This document shows, one piece after another, positions 40,506 to 49,001 of a stretch of DNA of 64,000 bases. The notes beneath the pieces were generated by a model. It did no database searches. It had not been told where the DNA came from and was given only the letters and a program-made list of their open reading frames with translations. Made by a program: the position numbers and the translations under genes. The DNA is from Fimenecus sp964527585. GTDB lineage: Bacteria > Bacillota > Clostridia > Oscillospirales > Acutalibacteraceae. The stretch spans positions 23,350-87,349 of the forward strand of contig CAZGPE010000005.1 in the NCBI GenBank assembly GCA_964527585.1, in the 5' to 3' direction. The number at the start of each line of letters is the position of its first letter. Position 1 is the first letter of the stretch.

Positions 40506-41209
40506 TGCTTGAAAGCTTAAAGCAAGATGTTTTTAAGGCAAATATGCTTCTTAAGGAATACGGACTTGTCGTTCTTACATGGGGCAATGTTTCGGCAATT
40601 GACAGAGAAAGCGGATTGGTTGTAATTAAACCGTCCGGTGTGCCTTACGAAACAATGAAAGCAGATGATATGGTTGTTGTCGATTTGCAGGGGAATGTTG
40701 TCGAAGGCAATCTCAATCCCTCATCCGATACGCCGACTCATCTTGAACTTTACAGAAATTTCAAAGATATAGGTTCGGTAGTTCATACTCATTCGGCTTG
40801 GGCAACATCTTTTGCTCAGGCGGGCAGGCAGATAAACGCATACGGAACAACCCATGCGGATTTTGCCAACCGTTCGGTTCCCTGTACGAGAGGTCTTACT
40901 CAAGAAGAAGTCGAAGGCGAATACGAACTGAATACCGGTAAAGTTATTGTCGAGTGTTTTGAAAACGAAAAAATCAGTCCGATGGACTGTCCGGCTGTTT
41001 TGATTCACAGACACGGGCCGTTTTGTTGGGGCAAAAACTGTTTTAAGGCAGTGGAAAATGCACTTATTCTCGAAGAAGTGGCAAAAATGGCTTTCAGAAC
41101 CGAAGAGATTGCCGCAGTTGAAAACAAAAAAGCGGGGATCGAAAATTATCTTCTCTCGAAACACTATAACAGAAAGCACGGCAAAAACGCTTATTACGGT
41201 CAAAAATAA
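40505..41209 (+). CDS. araD: L-ribulose-5-phosphate 4-epimerase
   Basis: The 234-residue class II aldolase-fold enzyme makes D-xylulose 5-phosphate from L-ribulose 5-phosphate. It has TWGNVSAID, KPSGVPYE, the zinc ligands in VVHTHSAWATSFA and the third His in HRHGPF. It overlaps araA by one base (TAATG), and a GGAGG site lies at the araA end. A ribulokinase step must be encoded elsewhere. Confidence 0.94.
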   Translation: MLESLKQDVFKANMLLKEYGLVVLTWGNVSAIDRESGLVVIKPSGVPYETMKADDMVVVDLQGNVVEGNLNPSSDTPTHLELYRNFKDIGSVVHTHSAWATSFAQAGRQINAYGTTHADFANRSVPCTRGLTQEEVEGEYELNTGKVIVECFENEKISPMDCPAVLIHRHGPFCWGKNCFKAVENALILEEVAKMAFRTEEIAAVENKKAGIENYLLSKHYNRKHGKNAYYGQK

Positions 41210-41221
41210 AAATAAAATTAC

Positions 41222-41259
41222 AAAAGCGGTACTTTCCGAAAAGAAAGTGCCGCTTTTTG
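41222..41259 (+). terminator. Terminator of araA-araD
   Basis: AAAAGCGGTACTTTC (41222-41236) pairs with GAAAGTGCCGCTTTT (41243-41257), one T-G pair, then T residues. Confidence 0.88.
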
Positions 41260-41326
41260 TTTAATATAACAAAATGAATAAACCTGTTACTTTTGAGAAA
41301 AATCATAATAAAGGACAGGTGATTTT

Positions 41327-42370
41327 ATGATAGAAAGAGTCGGAAAGAATACCCTGAAGTTGTTAACGAAACCGTCGATTATCGGAAGTGCCGGAGTTGT
41401 CGGAAAAAACGAAGGAGAAGGTCCGTTGGCGGAAGAATTCGATTTTATTTTTGATGATGATATGCTCGGAGAACCGTCGTTTGAAAAAGCGGAGAGCAGC
41501 TTGCAAAGAGAAGCGCTTATCAGAGCGCTTATAAAGTCCGGCAGGGCAATTGAAGATGTTGAATATATTTTTGCGGGAGATTTGCTTAATCAGTGTATAG
41601 CATCTACATTTTCTCTGCGTGAATTCGGAATATCGTTTTTGGGACTTTTCGGAGCTTGCTCGACAATGGCGCTTTCGTTGGGATTGGCAAGTGTATTTAC
41701 CGAATCGGGTGCATCGAAATTATGCGTAGCGGCAACATCGTCGCATTTCTGCTCTGCCGAACGGCAATTCAGACTTCCGCTTGAATACGGGGGTCAGCGT
41801 ACTCCTACAGCACAGAGGACGGTAACGGGTGCGGGAGCGTGTGTGTTGGCACAGCATACTTGCGATAAACCGTCTGTCGAAGCGGTAACTTTCGGGAAAA
41901 TCGTCGATCTCGGTATAAAAGATGCTAACAATATGGGCGCTGCAATGGCTCCTGCGGCGGCAAAAACCGTCAGTGAATTTTTTAACGATACGGGAATTTC
42001 TCCCGGAGATTTAGATGCTGTTGTAACGGGAGATCTCGGCTTTGTCGGAAGCGAACTTTTTTTACAGCTTTTGAAAAAGGACTATGATCTTGATATTTCG
42101 GCAATTCATCAAGATTGCGGAATGATGATGTTTTACCGAGAAAAACAGGATGTCCACTGCGGTGGATCCGGTTGCGGATGTTCGGCAAGTGTGCTTAACA
42201 CATATTTTATGAAAAGGCTCACAGACGGAACTTATGAAAAGATTCTCTTTGTTGCCACGGGAGCTTTAATGAGTCCGACTTCGTCTCAGCAGGGCGAAAG
42301 CATCCCTTCGATTGCTCATGCTGTGCTTATAACGAAACCGGAATGTGTAAAGGAGAAAGAAAATGTTTGA
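41327..42370 (+). CDS. spoVAD: Stage V sporulation protein AD
   Basis: The 347-residue thiolase-fold protein binds dipicolinic acid and takes part in its uptake into the forespore as part of the SpoVA complex. The start GKNTLKLLTKPSIIGSAGVV and LGLFGACSTMALSLG are typical, as are ATSSHFCSAERQFR and GDLGFVGSELFL. A GGACAGGTG site precedes ATG. Unlike the usual spoVAC-AD-AE order, no spoVAC or spoVAE is adjacent; a small membrane protein overlaps its 3' end instead. It should be forespore-specific, but I did not assign a sigma-G promoter. Confidence 0.94.
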   Translation: MIERVGKNTLKLLTKPSIIGSAGVVGKNEGEGPLAEEFDFIFDDDMLGEPSFEKAESSLQREALIRALIKSGRAIEDVEYIFAGDLLNQCIASTFSLREFGISFLGLFGACSTMALSLGLASVFTESGASKLCVAATSSHFCSAERQFRLPLEYGGQRTPTAQRTVTGAGACVLAQHTCDKPSVEAVTFGKIVDLGIKDANNMGAAMAPAAAKTVSEFFNDTGISPGDLDAVVTGDLGFVGSELFLQLLKKDYDLDISAIHQDCGMMMFYREKQDVHCGGSGCGCSASVLNTYFMKRLTDGTYEKILFVATGALMSPTSSQQGESIPSIAHAVLITKPECVKEKENV

Positions 42371-42524
42371 TCCGACAGATGATATAAGAGTAATATCCGC
42401 ATTTTCCAAAACCATAAATATATTATCGGTGATGAAAACGGCAATGACGGTTGGGATAATAGCCTATTGCGTTTTCACTTCGTTTAAGGGAGTAAGCGCT
42501 TTGGAAGGAAAAATTATTAAATAA
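42363..42524 (+). CDS. 53-residue membrane protein coupled to spoVAD
   Basis: The ATG at 42363 overlaps the spoVAD end by 8 bases, with AAAGGAGAAAG just upstream as ribosome site. The product begins MFDPTDDIRVISAFSK and has one likely transmembrane segment (about 27-43, AMTVGIIAYCVFTSF), then a short polar tail. I do not recognise it. Its position where spoVAE would normally be suggests a spore-membrane role, which is inference. Confidence 0.68.
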   Translation: MFDPTDDIRVISAFSKTINILSVMKTAMTVGIIAYCVFTSFKGVSALEGKIIK

Positions 42525-42536
42525 GGCAAAGAAAAA

Positions 42537-42558
42537 ACGCTCACCGAAAGGTGAGCGT
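42537..42558 (-). terminator. Terminator of rpmB
   Basis: ACGCTCACC and GGTGAGCGT form a perfect 9-bp stem around a tetraloop, followed on the minus strand by six T residues. Confidence 0.9.
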
Positions 42559-42578
42559 AAGTTCATTCAGCAATTAAG

Positions 42579-42764
42579 TTAAGCTCTTGTAACCTTACCT
42601 GAACGAAGGCAACGAGTGCAAGCATAAACTCTTTTAGGAGAGCCGTTTACGATTGCTCTAACTCTTTTTACATTAGGCTTCCAAGTTCTGTTAGAACGTC
42701 TGTGTGAGTGAGAAACTTTAATGCCGAAAGCAACATCTTTTCCGCAGAATTCACATTTTGCCAT
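42579..42764 (-). CDS. rpmB: 50S ribosomal protein L28
   Basis: The 61-residue ribosomal protein begins MAKCEFCGKDV and has CxxC pairs CEFC and CTRC, the zinc-ribbon (C+) form. SHSHRRSNRTWKPNVKRVR is the family core. The ATG at 42764 is preferred, since AAAGGAGGTG lies just upstream and would overlap the alternative GTG at 42776. Its promoter is TTGCAT (42829-42824) and TAAAAT (42806-42801) with 17-base spacing on the minus strand. Confidence 0.95.
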   Translation of the reverse strand: MAKCEFCGKDVAFGIKVSHSHRRSNRTWKPNVKRVRAIVNGSPKRVYACTRCLRSGKVTRA

Positions 42765-42907
42765 AGTGCGAGGCACCTCCTTTAATAGATAACAGACAGT
42801 ATTTTAACAGAATATTTACATAAATGCAAGCCTTTTTACAAAAAAATATATTTTTTTTCCAACTTATTTTTATTCGCCGTTTTTTTTGATAAAATCTTAA
42901 AAAATAC

Positions 42908-42959
42908 TTGCTTTTTCGGGGACAATAATATATAATTTAGAAAAGCGAACATTTGTGCG
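42908..42959 (+). promoter_or_regulatory. recA promoter with LexA box
   Basis: TTGCTT (42908-42913) and TATAAT (42931-42936) have 17-base spacing. CGAACATTTGTGCG (42946-42959) lies just downstream of the start site region and matches CGAAC-N4-GTTCG at 9 of 10 defined bases. Confidence 0.85.
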
Positions 42960-42976
42960 ACTGAGAGGTTAAAACA

Positions 42977-44113
42977 ATGGCAGGAAAAACAGTATCAAAA
43001 ACAACGGTTAAAAATGAAAATAAAAAGAAATCGCTTGAAACCGCACTTGCTCAGATTGAGAAAAAATACGGCGAAGGCGCTATTATGAGAATGGGTGAGG
43101 GAAGTTATCTCAATATCGAAGCGATCCCCACCGGTTCGATTGCTCTCGATGCCGCTGTCGGTATCGGCGGATTTCCAAAAGGAAGAATTATCGAGATTTT
43201 CGGACCCGAATCTTCGGGTAAAACAACTCTCGCTCTTCACGCAGTTGCGCAGGCGCAAAAAGCGGGCGGTGAAGCGGCTTTTGTCGATGCGGAACACGCA
43301 CTCGATCCGGTTTATGCTAAAAATCTCGGCGTTGATGTCGATTCGTTGCTTGTTTCTCAGCCCGATGACGGCGAACAGGCTTTGGAAATCGTTGAAACGC
43401 TCGCACGCTCCGGAGCTCTTGATGTGATCGTTGTCGACTCAGTTGCGGCTCTTGTTCCCAAGGCGGAAATCGACGGTGAAATGGGAGACAGCCATATGGG
43501 TGCCCACGCAAGACTTATGTCTCAGGCTATGCGTAAACTTGCGGGCGTTATTTCCAAATCCAATACCATTATTATATTTATTAACCAGCTTCGTGAAAAA
43601 GTCGGCGTTGTTTTCGGAAATCCGGAAACAACAACCGGTGGCCGTGCGCTTAAATTCTATGCAAGCGTGCGTATGGATGTTCGCAGAACGGAATCGCTTA
43701 AAGGCACAAACGGAGAATTTATCGGTTCTCATACCAAAGTTAAAGTCGTTAAAAATAAAGTTGCTCCGCCTTTCAAAACTGCGGAATTCGATATTATGTT
43801 CGGTGAGGGCATATCAAGAGAAAGTGAAATTGTCGATATGGCAGTAAACTTTGATATTGTTAAAAAAAGCGGTGCTTGGTTCTCATACGGCGAGACCAGA
43901 ATCGGTCAGGGCCGTGAAAACACAAAACAGTATCTTAAAGACAATCCCGATGTTGCAAATGAAATCGAAGCGAAAATTCGGGCGAAAATCGAAGAGTCAA
44001 GAAACGGAAACGATACTTTCACGGACGAAGATGAAGTTATCGCATATAAACCCGTTGTTACTACTAAGGACGAAGCGAGAGCGAAAATCGACATTATTGT
44101 CGATGACGAATAA
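42977..44113 (+). CDS. recA: Recombinase RecA
   Basis: The 378-residue DNA strand-exchange protein and co-protease for LexA has Walker A GPESSGKTT, the RecA signature ALKFYASVR, INQLREKVGV near loop L1, and an acidic, charged C-terminus extended to DDE. GAGAGG precedes ATG. A LexA box overlaps its start region. It heads the recA-recX-rimO-pgsA run with a 2-base gap to recX. Confidence 0.98.
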   Translation: MAGKTVSKTTVKNENKKKSLETALAQIEKKYGEGAIMRMGEGSYLNIEAIPTGSIALDAAVGIGGFPKGRIIEIFGPESSGKTTLALHAVAQAQKAGGEAAFVDAEHALDPVYAKNLGVDVDSLLVSQPDDGEQALEIVETLARSGALDVIVVDSVAALVPKAEIDGEMGDSHMGAHARLMSQAMRKLAGVISKSNTIIIFINQLREKVGVVFGNPETTTGGRALKFYASVRMDVRRTESLKGTNGEFIGSHTKVKVVKNKVAPPFKTAEFDIMFGEGISRESEIVDMAVNFDIVKKSGAWFSYGETRIGQGRENTKQYLKDNPDVANEIEAKIRAKIEESRNGNDTFTDEDEVIAYKPVVTTKDEARAKIDIIVDDE

Positions 44114-44115
44114 TC

Positions 44116-44751
44116 ATGCAGTTAAGTGTTAAAGCGGGAAAATCGCAAAAGGTACATATTTATATTGACGGTGAATATAAAATGACCGTCGACGGAACAT
44201 TTTGGTATTCTGAAAAATGGCATAAATTAAATAGTATAAACAGTGAGGAGTTGGCTGAACTTGAAAATTCGGTCAACTCCCGCCGTGCTTTTTTAAGCGG
44301 AATGAATTTGATTTCACGGCGTGCTCATTCAAAGAAAGAGATTATAATTAAACTTTCTCAAAAATTCTCTTATGAGGCCGCCGTTACCGCAGCGGATAAA
44401 CTTGAAGAACTGAATCTCATTAACGATGAGAATTTCGCCATACTTTACGCAGAGGAACTTTTCGAAAAGAAAAAATACAGTCCCAGGCGCATTGAGAACG
44501 AGTTGAAATTAAAAGGAATTGATTCCGAAACAGCTTGTGAAACCGTAAAATCACTTGACAAAGATGATTTTAATCGTATTATATTATTATTAAATTCAAA
44601 ATTCAGCGGTAAACTTTATGATGAAAAAAATATTACCAGAACGGTTAATTCTTTAATGAGAATGGGTTATTCTTATTATGACATAAAAAAAGCGCTGAAA
44701 GAAGTTAAAGACACTGAAGATTTGAAAGGTAATGGTAGTTACTATGAATAA
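44116..44751 (+). CDS. recX: Regulatory protein RecX
   Basis: The 211-residue helical-repeat protein modulates RecA filaments. Repeated three-helix RecX motifs are visible: LISRRAHSKKEIIIKLSQKF, KKYSPRRIENELKLKGI and MRMGYSYYDIKKALKE. It starts 2 bases after recA and overlaps the rimO start by 8 bases, so it shares SOS control with recA. Confidence 0.93.
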   Translation: MQLSVKAGKSQKVHIYIDGEYKMTVDGTFWYSEKWHKLNSINSEELAELENSVNSRRAFLSGMNLISRRAHSKKEIIIKLSQKFSYEAAVTAADKLEELNLINDENFAILYAEELFEKKKYSPRRIENELKLKGIDSETACETVKSLDKDDFNRIILLLNSKFSGKLYDEKNITRTVNSLMRMGYSYYDIKKALKEVKDTEDLKGNGSYYE

Positions 44752-46072
44752 GAAAATCGGTATGATTTCACTCGGTTGTCCTAAAAATCAGGTTGATGCC
44801 GAAATTATGCTTGCTCAGTTGGCGCAAAACGGATTTGAAATTACCGACGATGTTGACGGTGCGGATGCGGTAATCGTTAATACATGCGGTTTTATCGAAG
44901 ATGCAAAAAAAGAAGCAATCGAGAATATACTTGATATGGTACAGCTTAAAAACGAAGGCTTGATCGGAAAAATAGTCGTTACAGGCTGTCTTGCCGAGAG
45001 ATACAAAGAAGAAATTCTCAAAGAAATTCCCGAAGTTGATGCCGTAGTGGGTATCGGCTCAAACGGTAAGATTTGCGAAATTCTCAATCAGGTAATTGAC
45101 GAAGGCAAAACGGTTGAAAGTTTCGGTGAAAAGACTTGCCTTTCGCTTGAAGGCGAAAGAATGTTGACTACGCCGTCATATTATGCTTATTTGAAAATCG
45201 CCGAGGGCTGTTCGAACCGCTGTACTTACTGTGCGATTCCGTCGATCCGTGGCGAATTCAGAAGCAGAAAACCCGAAGATATAATCAAAGAGGCGCAGGA
45301 TCTTGTCAATTCGGGCGTAAAAGAGATTATCGTCGTAGCACAGGACACAACAAGATACGGCGAAGATTTATTCGGTAAATCCGCCTTGCCCGCACTTTTG
45401 ACTTCTCTTTCTAAAATTGACGGCATAGAATGGATAAGGGTGCTTTACTGTTATCCCGAACGAATTACCGACGAACTTATAGATGCAGTTGCGAACAACG
45501 ATAAAATCGTTAAGTATTTCGATATTCCGATACAACACGCAAGCGCAAGCGTACTCAAACGAATGAACCGTAAGGGTGATATGGACTCTCTTCTTACTCT
45601 TATTTCTAAAATCAGAGCGAGAATACCCAATGTTGTGCTGAGAACGACACTTATTACAGGTTTCCCGGGAGAAACTCAGGAAGATTTCGAAATGCTCTCC
45701 GAATTTGTCGAAAAAGCTCAGTTTGACAGACTCGGTTGCTTTGCTTATTCCGCCGAAGACGGTACACCTGCCGCAAAACTTCCCGACCAGATTGATGAAG
45801 ATGTCAAAAAAGAGCGTGGGGAAACAATTATGGAACAGCAGTTCAGAATTTTCGAAAAACTTAACGAACAGAATATCGGTAAAATTTTGCATACCGTAGT
45901 GGAGGGTTATGACGCTTATACCGACACTTATTACGGAAGAACATGGAAAGATGCACCCGAAATTGACGGTACGGTTAATTTTACATGCGGATTCGAATTA
46001 AACGAGGGCGACTTTGTCGATGTTGAGATAATGGGCGTAAACGATTATGATTTGATAGGAGAAGTAGTATGA
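44744..46072 (+). CDS. rimO: Ribosomal protein S12 methylthiotransferase RimO
   Basis: The 442-residue radical SAM enzyme methylthiolates an Asp of ribosomal protein S12. It has an N-terminal UPF0004 domain (SLGCPKNQVDAEIML, NTCGF, TGCLAERY), the radical SAM core with CSNRCTYCAIPSIRG, and a C-terminal TRAM domain (about 370-440). ATG at 44744 matches the conserved family N-terminus; an ATG at 44732 is also possible. It shares ATGA with pgsA. Confidence 0.95.
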   Translation: MNKKIGMISLGCPKNQVDAEIMLAQLAQNGFEITDDVDGADAVIVNTCGFIEDAKKEAIENILDMVQLKNEGLIGKIVVTGCLAERYKEEILKEIPEVDAVVGIGSNGKICEILNQVIDEGKTVESFGEKTCLSLEGERMLTTPSYYAYLKIAEGCSNRCTYCAIPSIRGEFRSRKPEDIIKEAQDLVNSGVKEIIVVAQDTTRYGEDLFGKSALPALLTSLSKIDGIEWIRVLYCYPERITDELIDAVANNDKIVKYFDIPIQHASASVLKRMNRKGDMDSLLTLISKIRARIPNVVLRTTLITGFPGETQEDFEMLSEFVEKAQFDRLGCFAYSAEDGTPAAKLPDQIDEDVKKERGETIMEQQFRIFEKLNEQNIGKILHTVVEGYDAYTDTYYGRTWKDAPEIDGTVNFTCGFELNEGDFVDVEIMGVNDYDLIGEVV

Positions 46073-46671
46073 AATTAAATACGCCCAATAAACTTACTCT
46101 TGCGAGGATAATTATTACGCCGGTATTTTTAGCGGTGATTTTACTTGAAAACCTTCCACACAGATTTCTTATTGCAACCTTGATTTTTTCTGCGGCTGCA
46201 ATAACCGATGCTATCGACGGAAATCTTGCGAGAAAGAACAATCAAATTACAAATTTCGGGAAACTTTTGGATCCGATCGCCGACAAAGTTTTGACAACTT
46301 CTGCTTTGCTTGCGTTTATGAAAATGGGACTTTGCAATATTTGGATTGTAATGATTGTTTTGACAAGAGAATTTGTTGTTTCTTCAATCCGTATGATTGC
46401 GGCGTCTAACGGTACGGTAATTCCCGCTAATATTTGGGGAAAACTTAAGACTGTAAGCCAAATGACCTTTACAATACTTATTATGCTTCTTTGCGAAGCC
46501 GACTATATAATTCGTGATGTTCTGGGCTCGGATATGCTTTCGGCTTTACCCGATTGGCTGAATTTGTCCAATGTTTCGAATTCGCTTTTGTGGATAACGG
46601 CTATACTTACGCTTGTTTCCGGCATAATATATATTAAAGATAGCAGAAATGCAATTGATTACACAAAATAA
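46069..46671 (+). CDS. pgsA: CDP-diacylglycerol--glycerol-3-phosphate 3-phosphatidyltransferase
   Basis: The 200-residue membrane enzyme makes phosphatidylglycerol phosphate. The CDP-alcohol phosphotransferase motif D-x2-D-G-x2-A-R...G-x3-D-x3-D is seen as DAIDGNLARKNNQITNFGK and LDPIADK. Four to six helices follow. It overlaps rimO by four bases (ATGA). It is the last gene of the recA run, a common Firmicute arrangement for pgsA near recA and rimO. Confidence 0.93.
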   Translation: MKLNTPNKLTLARIIITPVFLAVILLENLPHRFLIATLIFSAAAITDAIDGNLARKNNQITNFGKLLDPIADKVLTTSALLAFMKMGLCNIWIVMIVLTREFVVSSIRMIAASNGTVIPANIWGKLKTVSQMTFTILIMLLCEADYIIRDVLGSDMLSALPDWLNLSNVSNSLLWITAILTLVSGIIYIKDSRNAIDYTK

Positions 46672-46709
46672 TTGGTGCAATTTTGCAAACATTGTGATAT
46701 AATGTGAAT

Positions 46710-46940
46710 ATAAAATGCAGTGATTAAGAAGAGTAATATTTTCACTTCTTTCAGAGAGAGGAAGCCGTCGGCTGAGAACTTCCTTAAGAAACGGAAATAT
46801 GAAGTGCGCTTATGAGCAGGCGGGGGGAATCGAGTATCCCTGTTCGCAGAGGTGCGTTAAAGCCTTTTAAGTTATAAAACGGAGTGGAACCGCGAACTTT
46901 TCGCCTTCGAAGTCTGAACGGACTTTGAAGGCTTTTTTTA
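46710..46940 (+). ncRNA. T-box leader, Cys specifier (TGC)
   Basis: A tRNA-sensing leader. Stem I begins near GATTAAGAAGAGTAATA. The specifier codon TGC at 46805-46807 stands before GCTTATGAG, in register with TGG in the second T-box here. The T-box sequence GGAGTGGAACCGCGAAC is at 46881-46897. The terminator GCCTTCGAAGTC / GGACTTTGAAGGC (about 46903-46933) ends in seven T residues. Uncharged tRNA-Cys should stabilise the antiterminator and raise cysE-cysS expression. TATAAT at 46698-46703 is the likely -10. Confidence 0.95.
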
Positions 46941-46954
46941 TTGGAGATGTTTTT

Positions 46955-47605
46955 GTGTTTGAACAGCTTAAAGAGGATATTGCAACGGTTAAAGACAGAG
47001 ATCCTGCGGCAAAATCCAATGCGGAAATTTTATTCTTATATCCCGGGTTAAAGGCTATAAGAATGCACCGCAGAGCATATTGGTTTTGGCAGCACAACCG
47101 AAAATTTATCGCAAGAGCGATTTCTCAGCGTGCGGCAAAAAAGACCGGAATCGAAATTCATCCGGCGGCAAAAATCGGAAAACGGTTTTTTATCGACCAC
47201 GGAACAGGCGTCGTAATCGGTGAAACAACGGAAATCGGAGACGATGTTACAATATATCAGGGAGTTACTCTCGGCGGAACGGGAAAAGATGTCGGAAAAA
47301 GGCATCCGACAATCGGCAACGGTGTTATGATCGGAGCCGGTGCGAAGATATTAGGTCCTTTCCGTGTCGGAGATAATTCAAGTATAGCCGCAGGTGCGGT
47401 TGTGCTTGATGAAATTCCCGAAAACTGTACGGCAGTCGGAGTTCCGGCAAGAATTGTCAGACAGGACGGAAAGAGGGTCGATAAACTCGACCATATCCAT
47501 ATTCCCGATCCCGTTTCGCAGGAACTTTGCAGAATGTCGGTTAAAATTTCAAAACTTGAAAAAGAACTTGAAGAAGAAAGGAAGAAAAAAAGTGAGAGTA
47601 TATAA
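46955..47605 (+). CDS. cysE: Serine O-acetyltransferase
   Basis: The 216-residue enzyme makes O-acetylserine, the cysteine precursor. It has a helical N-terminal domain and a left-handed hexapeptide beta-helix with HPAAKIGKRFFIDHGTGVVI near residue 67 and GNGVMIGAGAKILG. The GTG at 46955 is chosen because GGAGATG lies upstream; the longer frame begins inside the T-box terminator. It overlaps cysS by 14 bases. Confidence 0.95.
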   Translation: MFEQLKEDIATVKDRDPAAKSNAEILFLYPGLKAIRMHRRAYWFWQHNRKFIARAISQRAAKKTGIEIHPAAKIGKRFFIDHGTGVVIGETTEIGDDVTIYQGVTLGGTGKDVGKRHPTIGNGVMIGAGAKILGPFRVGDNSSIAAGAVVLDEIPENCTAVGVPARIVRQDGKRVDKLDHIHIPDPVSQELCRMSVKISKLEKELEEERKKKSESI

Positions 47606-48989
47606 CACGCTTACAAGAAGAAAAGAAGAACTTAAAACGATTACCGAAGGAGAAGTAAAAATTTATGCTTGCGGTCCTACGGTATATAACTATATTCATA
47701 TCGGAAATTCAAGACCGCTGTGTGTTTTCGACACGCTGCGCCGCTATCTTGAGTACCGTGGATACAATGTCAGATTTGTTCAGAATTTTACCGATATTGA
47801 CGATAAAATAATTAAAAAAGCAATTGAGGAAGATTCCGATTATAAGACCGTTTCCGAAAAATATATCGAAGAGTTTTGGAAGGATGCCAAGGGATTGAAT
47901 TTCCGTCAGGCAACCGTTCATCCGAAAGCAACCGAAAATATTGATGAAATCATCAGCATTATCAGTGCGCTTGTTGAAAAAGGATATGCTTATCCGGTTG
48001 AAAACGGAGATGTTTATTTCAGCCCTAAAAAATTCGGTGAATACGGTAAACTCTCTCATCAGCCTCTTGAGGATTTGGAAGCGGGAGCGAGAATAAACAT
48101 AGGTGAACTTAAAAAAGAGCCTATGGATTTCGCACTTTGGAAAGGCGCAAAACCCGGTGAGCCTTATTGGGATTCCCCGTGGGGTAAAGGCAGACCCGGT
48201 TGGCATATCGAGTGTTCGGCAATGGTTCGCCGTTATCTCGGGGAAACGATTGATATTCACTGCGGCGGCCAGGATTTGATTTTCCCGCATCACGAAAACG
48301 AAATCGCTCAGTCGGAATGCTGCAACGGTACCGCTTTTGCAAATTACTGGATGCATAACGGCTATATCAATGTCGACAATGTAAAAATGTCGAAATCTCT
48401 CGGTAATTTCTTTACAGTCCGTGATGTTGCCGAAAAGTACGGATATGAACCTATCCGATATCTTATGATTTCTTCCCATTACAGAAGCCCGATAAATTAC
48501 AGCGTTGACATTATCGAGCAGTGCAAGGCATCTCTTCAAAGACTTTATACTTGCCGAGACAGTCTTGATTTTGCGCTTAAAAACGCTCAGGATACCGTTG
48601 TCGAAAACGCCGAAGAAATCAAAACACAGCTTAATTCAAGGCGTGAACAGTTTATCGCTGCGATGGATGATGACCTCAATACCGCCGACGGAATAGCGGC
48701 TGTTTTCGAACTTGTTAAAGATATAAATGTTAATGTTATCAATTCTCAGTCTAAAGAACTTATAACCTTTGCGGCTGATTTGTTTGACGAATTGACAAAT
48801 GTTCTCGGACTTGTATATAATAGAGACAGCGGAAGTCTTGACGATGAGATTGAAAAAATGATCGAAGCCCGTCAGAACGCACGAAAAGAAAAAAATTGGG
48901 CTGAAGCTGACAGAATTCGTGATGAACTTAAATCTCAGGGAATAATTCTCGAAGATACTCCGCAGGGTGTTAAATGGCACAAAGAATAA
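47592..48989 (+). CDS. cysS: Cysteinyl-tRNA synthetase
   Basis: The 465-residue class I synthetase charges tRNA-Cys. YACGPTVYNYIHIGNSR contains the zinc-ligand Cys and the HIGH-like HIGN; WHIECSAM and HCGGQDLIFPHHENE carry further zinc ligands, and KMSKSLGNF is the KMSKS loop. The GTG at 47592 is the start, since earlier codons lie within cysE and the conserved N-terminus starts here. Controlled by the Cys T-box. A DUF975 gene follows 12 bases later. Confidence 0.95.
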   Translation: MRVYNTLTRRKEELKTITEGEVKIYACGPTVYNYIHIGNSRPLCVFDTLRRYLEYRGYNVRFVQNFTDIDDKIIKKAIEEDSDYKTVSEKYIEEFWKDAKGLNFRQATVHPKATENIDEIISIISALVEKGYAYPVENGDVYFSPKKFGEYGKLSHQPLEDLEAGARINIGELKKEPMDFALWKGAKPGEPYWDSPWGKGRPGWHIECSAMVRRYLGETIDIHCGGQDLIFPHHENEIAQSECCNGTAFANYWMHNGYINVDNVKMSKSLGNFFTVRDVAEKYGYEPIRYLMISSHYRSPINYSVDIIEQCKASLQRLYTCRDSLDFALKNAQDTVVENAEEIKTQLNSRREQFIAAMDDDLNTADGIAAVFELVKDINVNVINSQSKELITFAADLFDELTNVLGLVYNRDSGSLDDEIEKMIEARQNARKEKNWAEADRIRDELKSQGIILEDTPQGVKWHKE

Positions 48990-49001
48990 GGAGGGACACT
49001 T

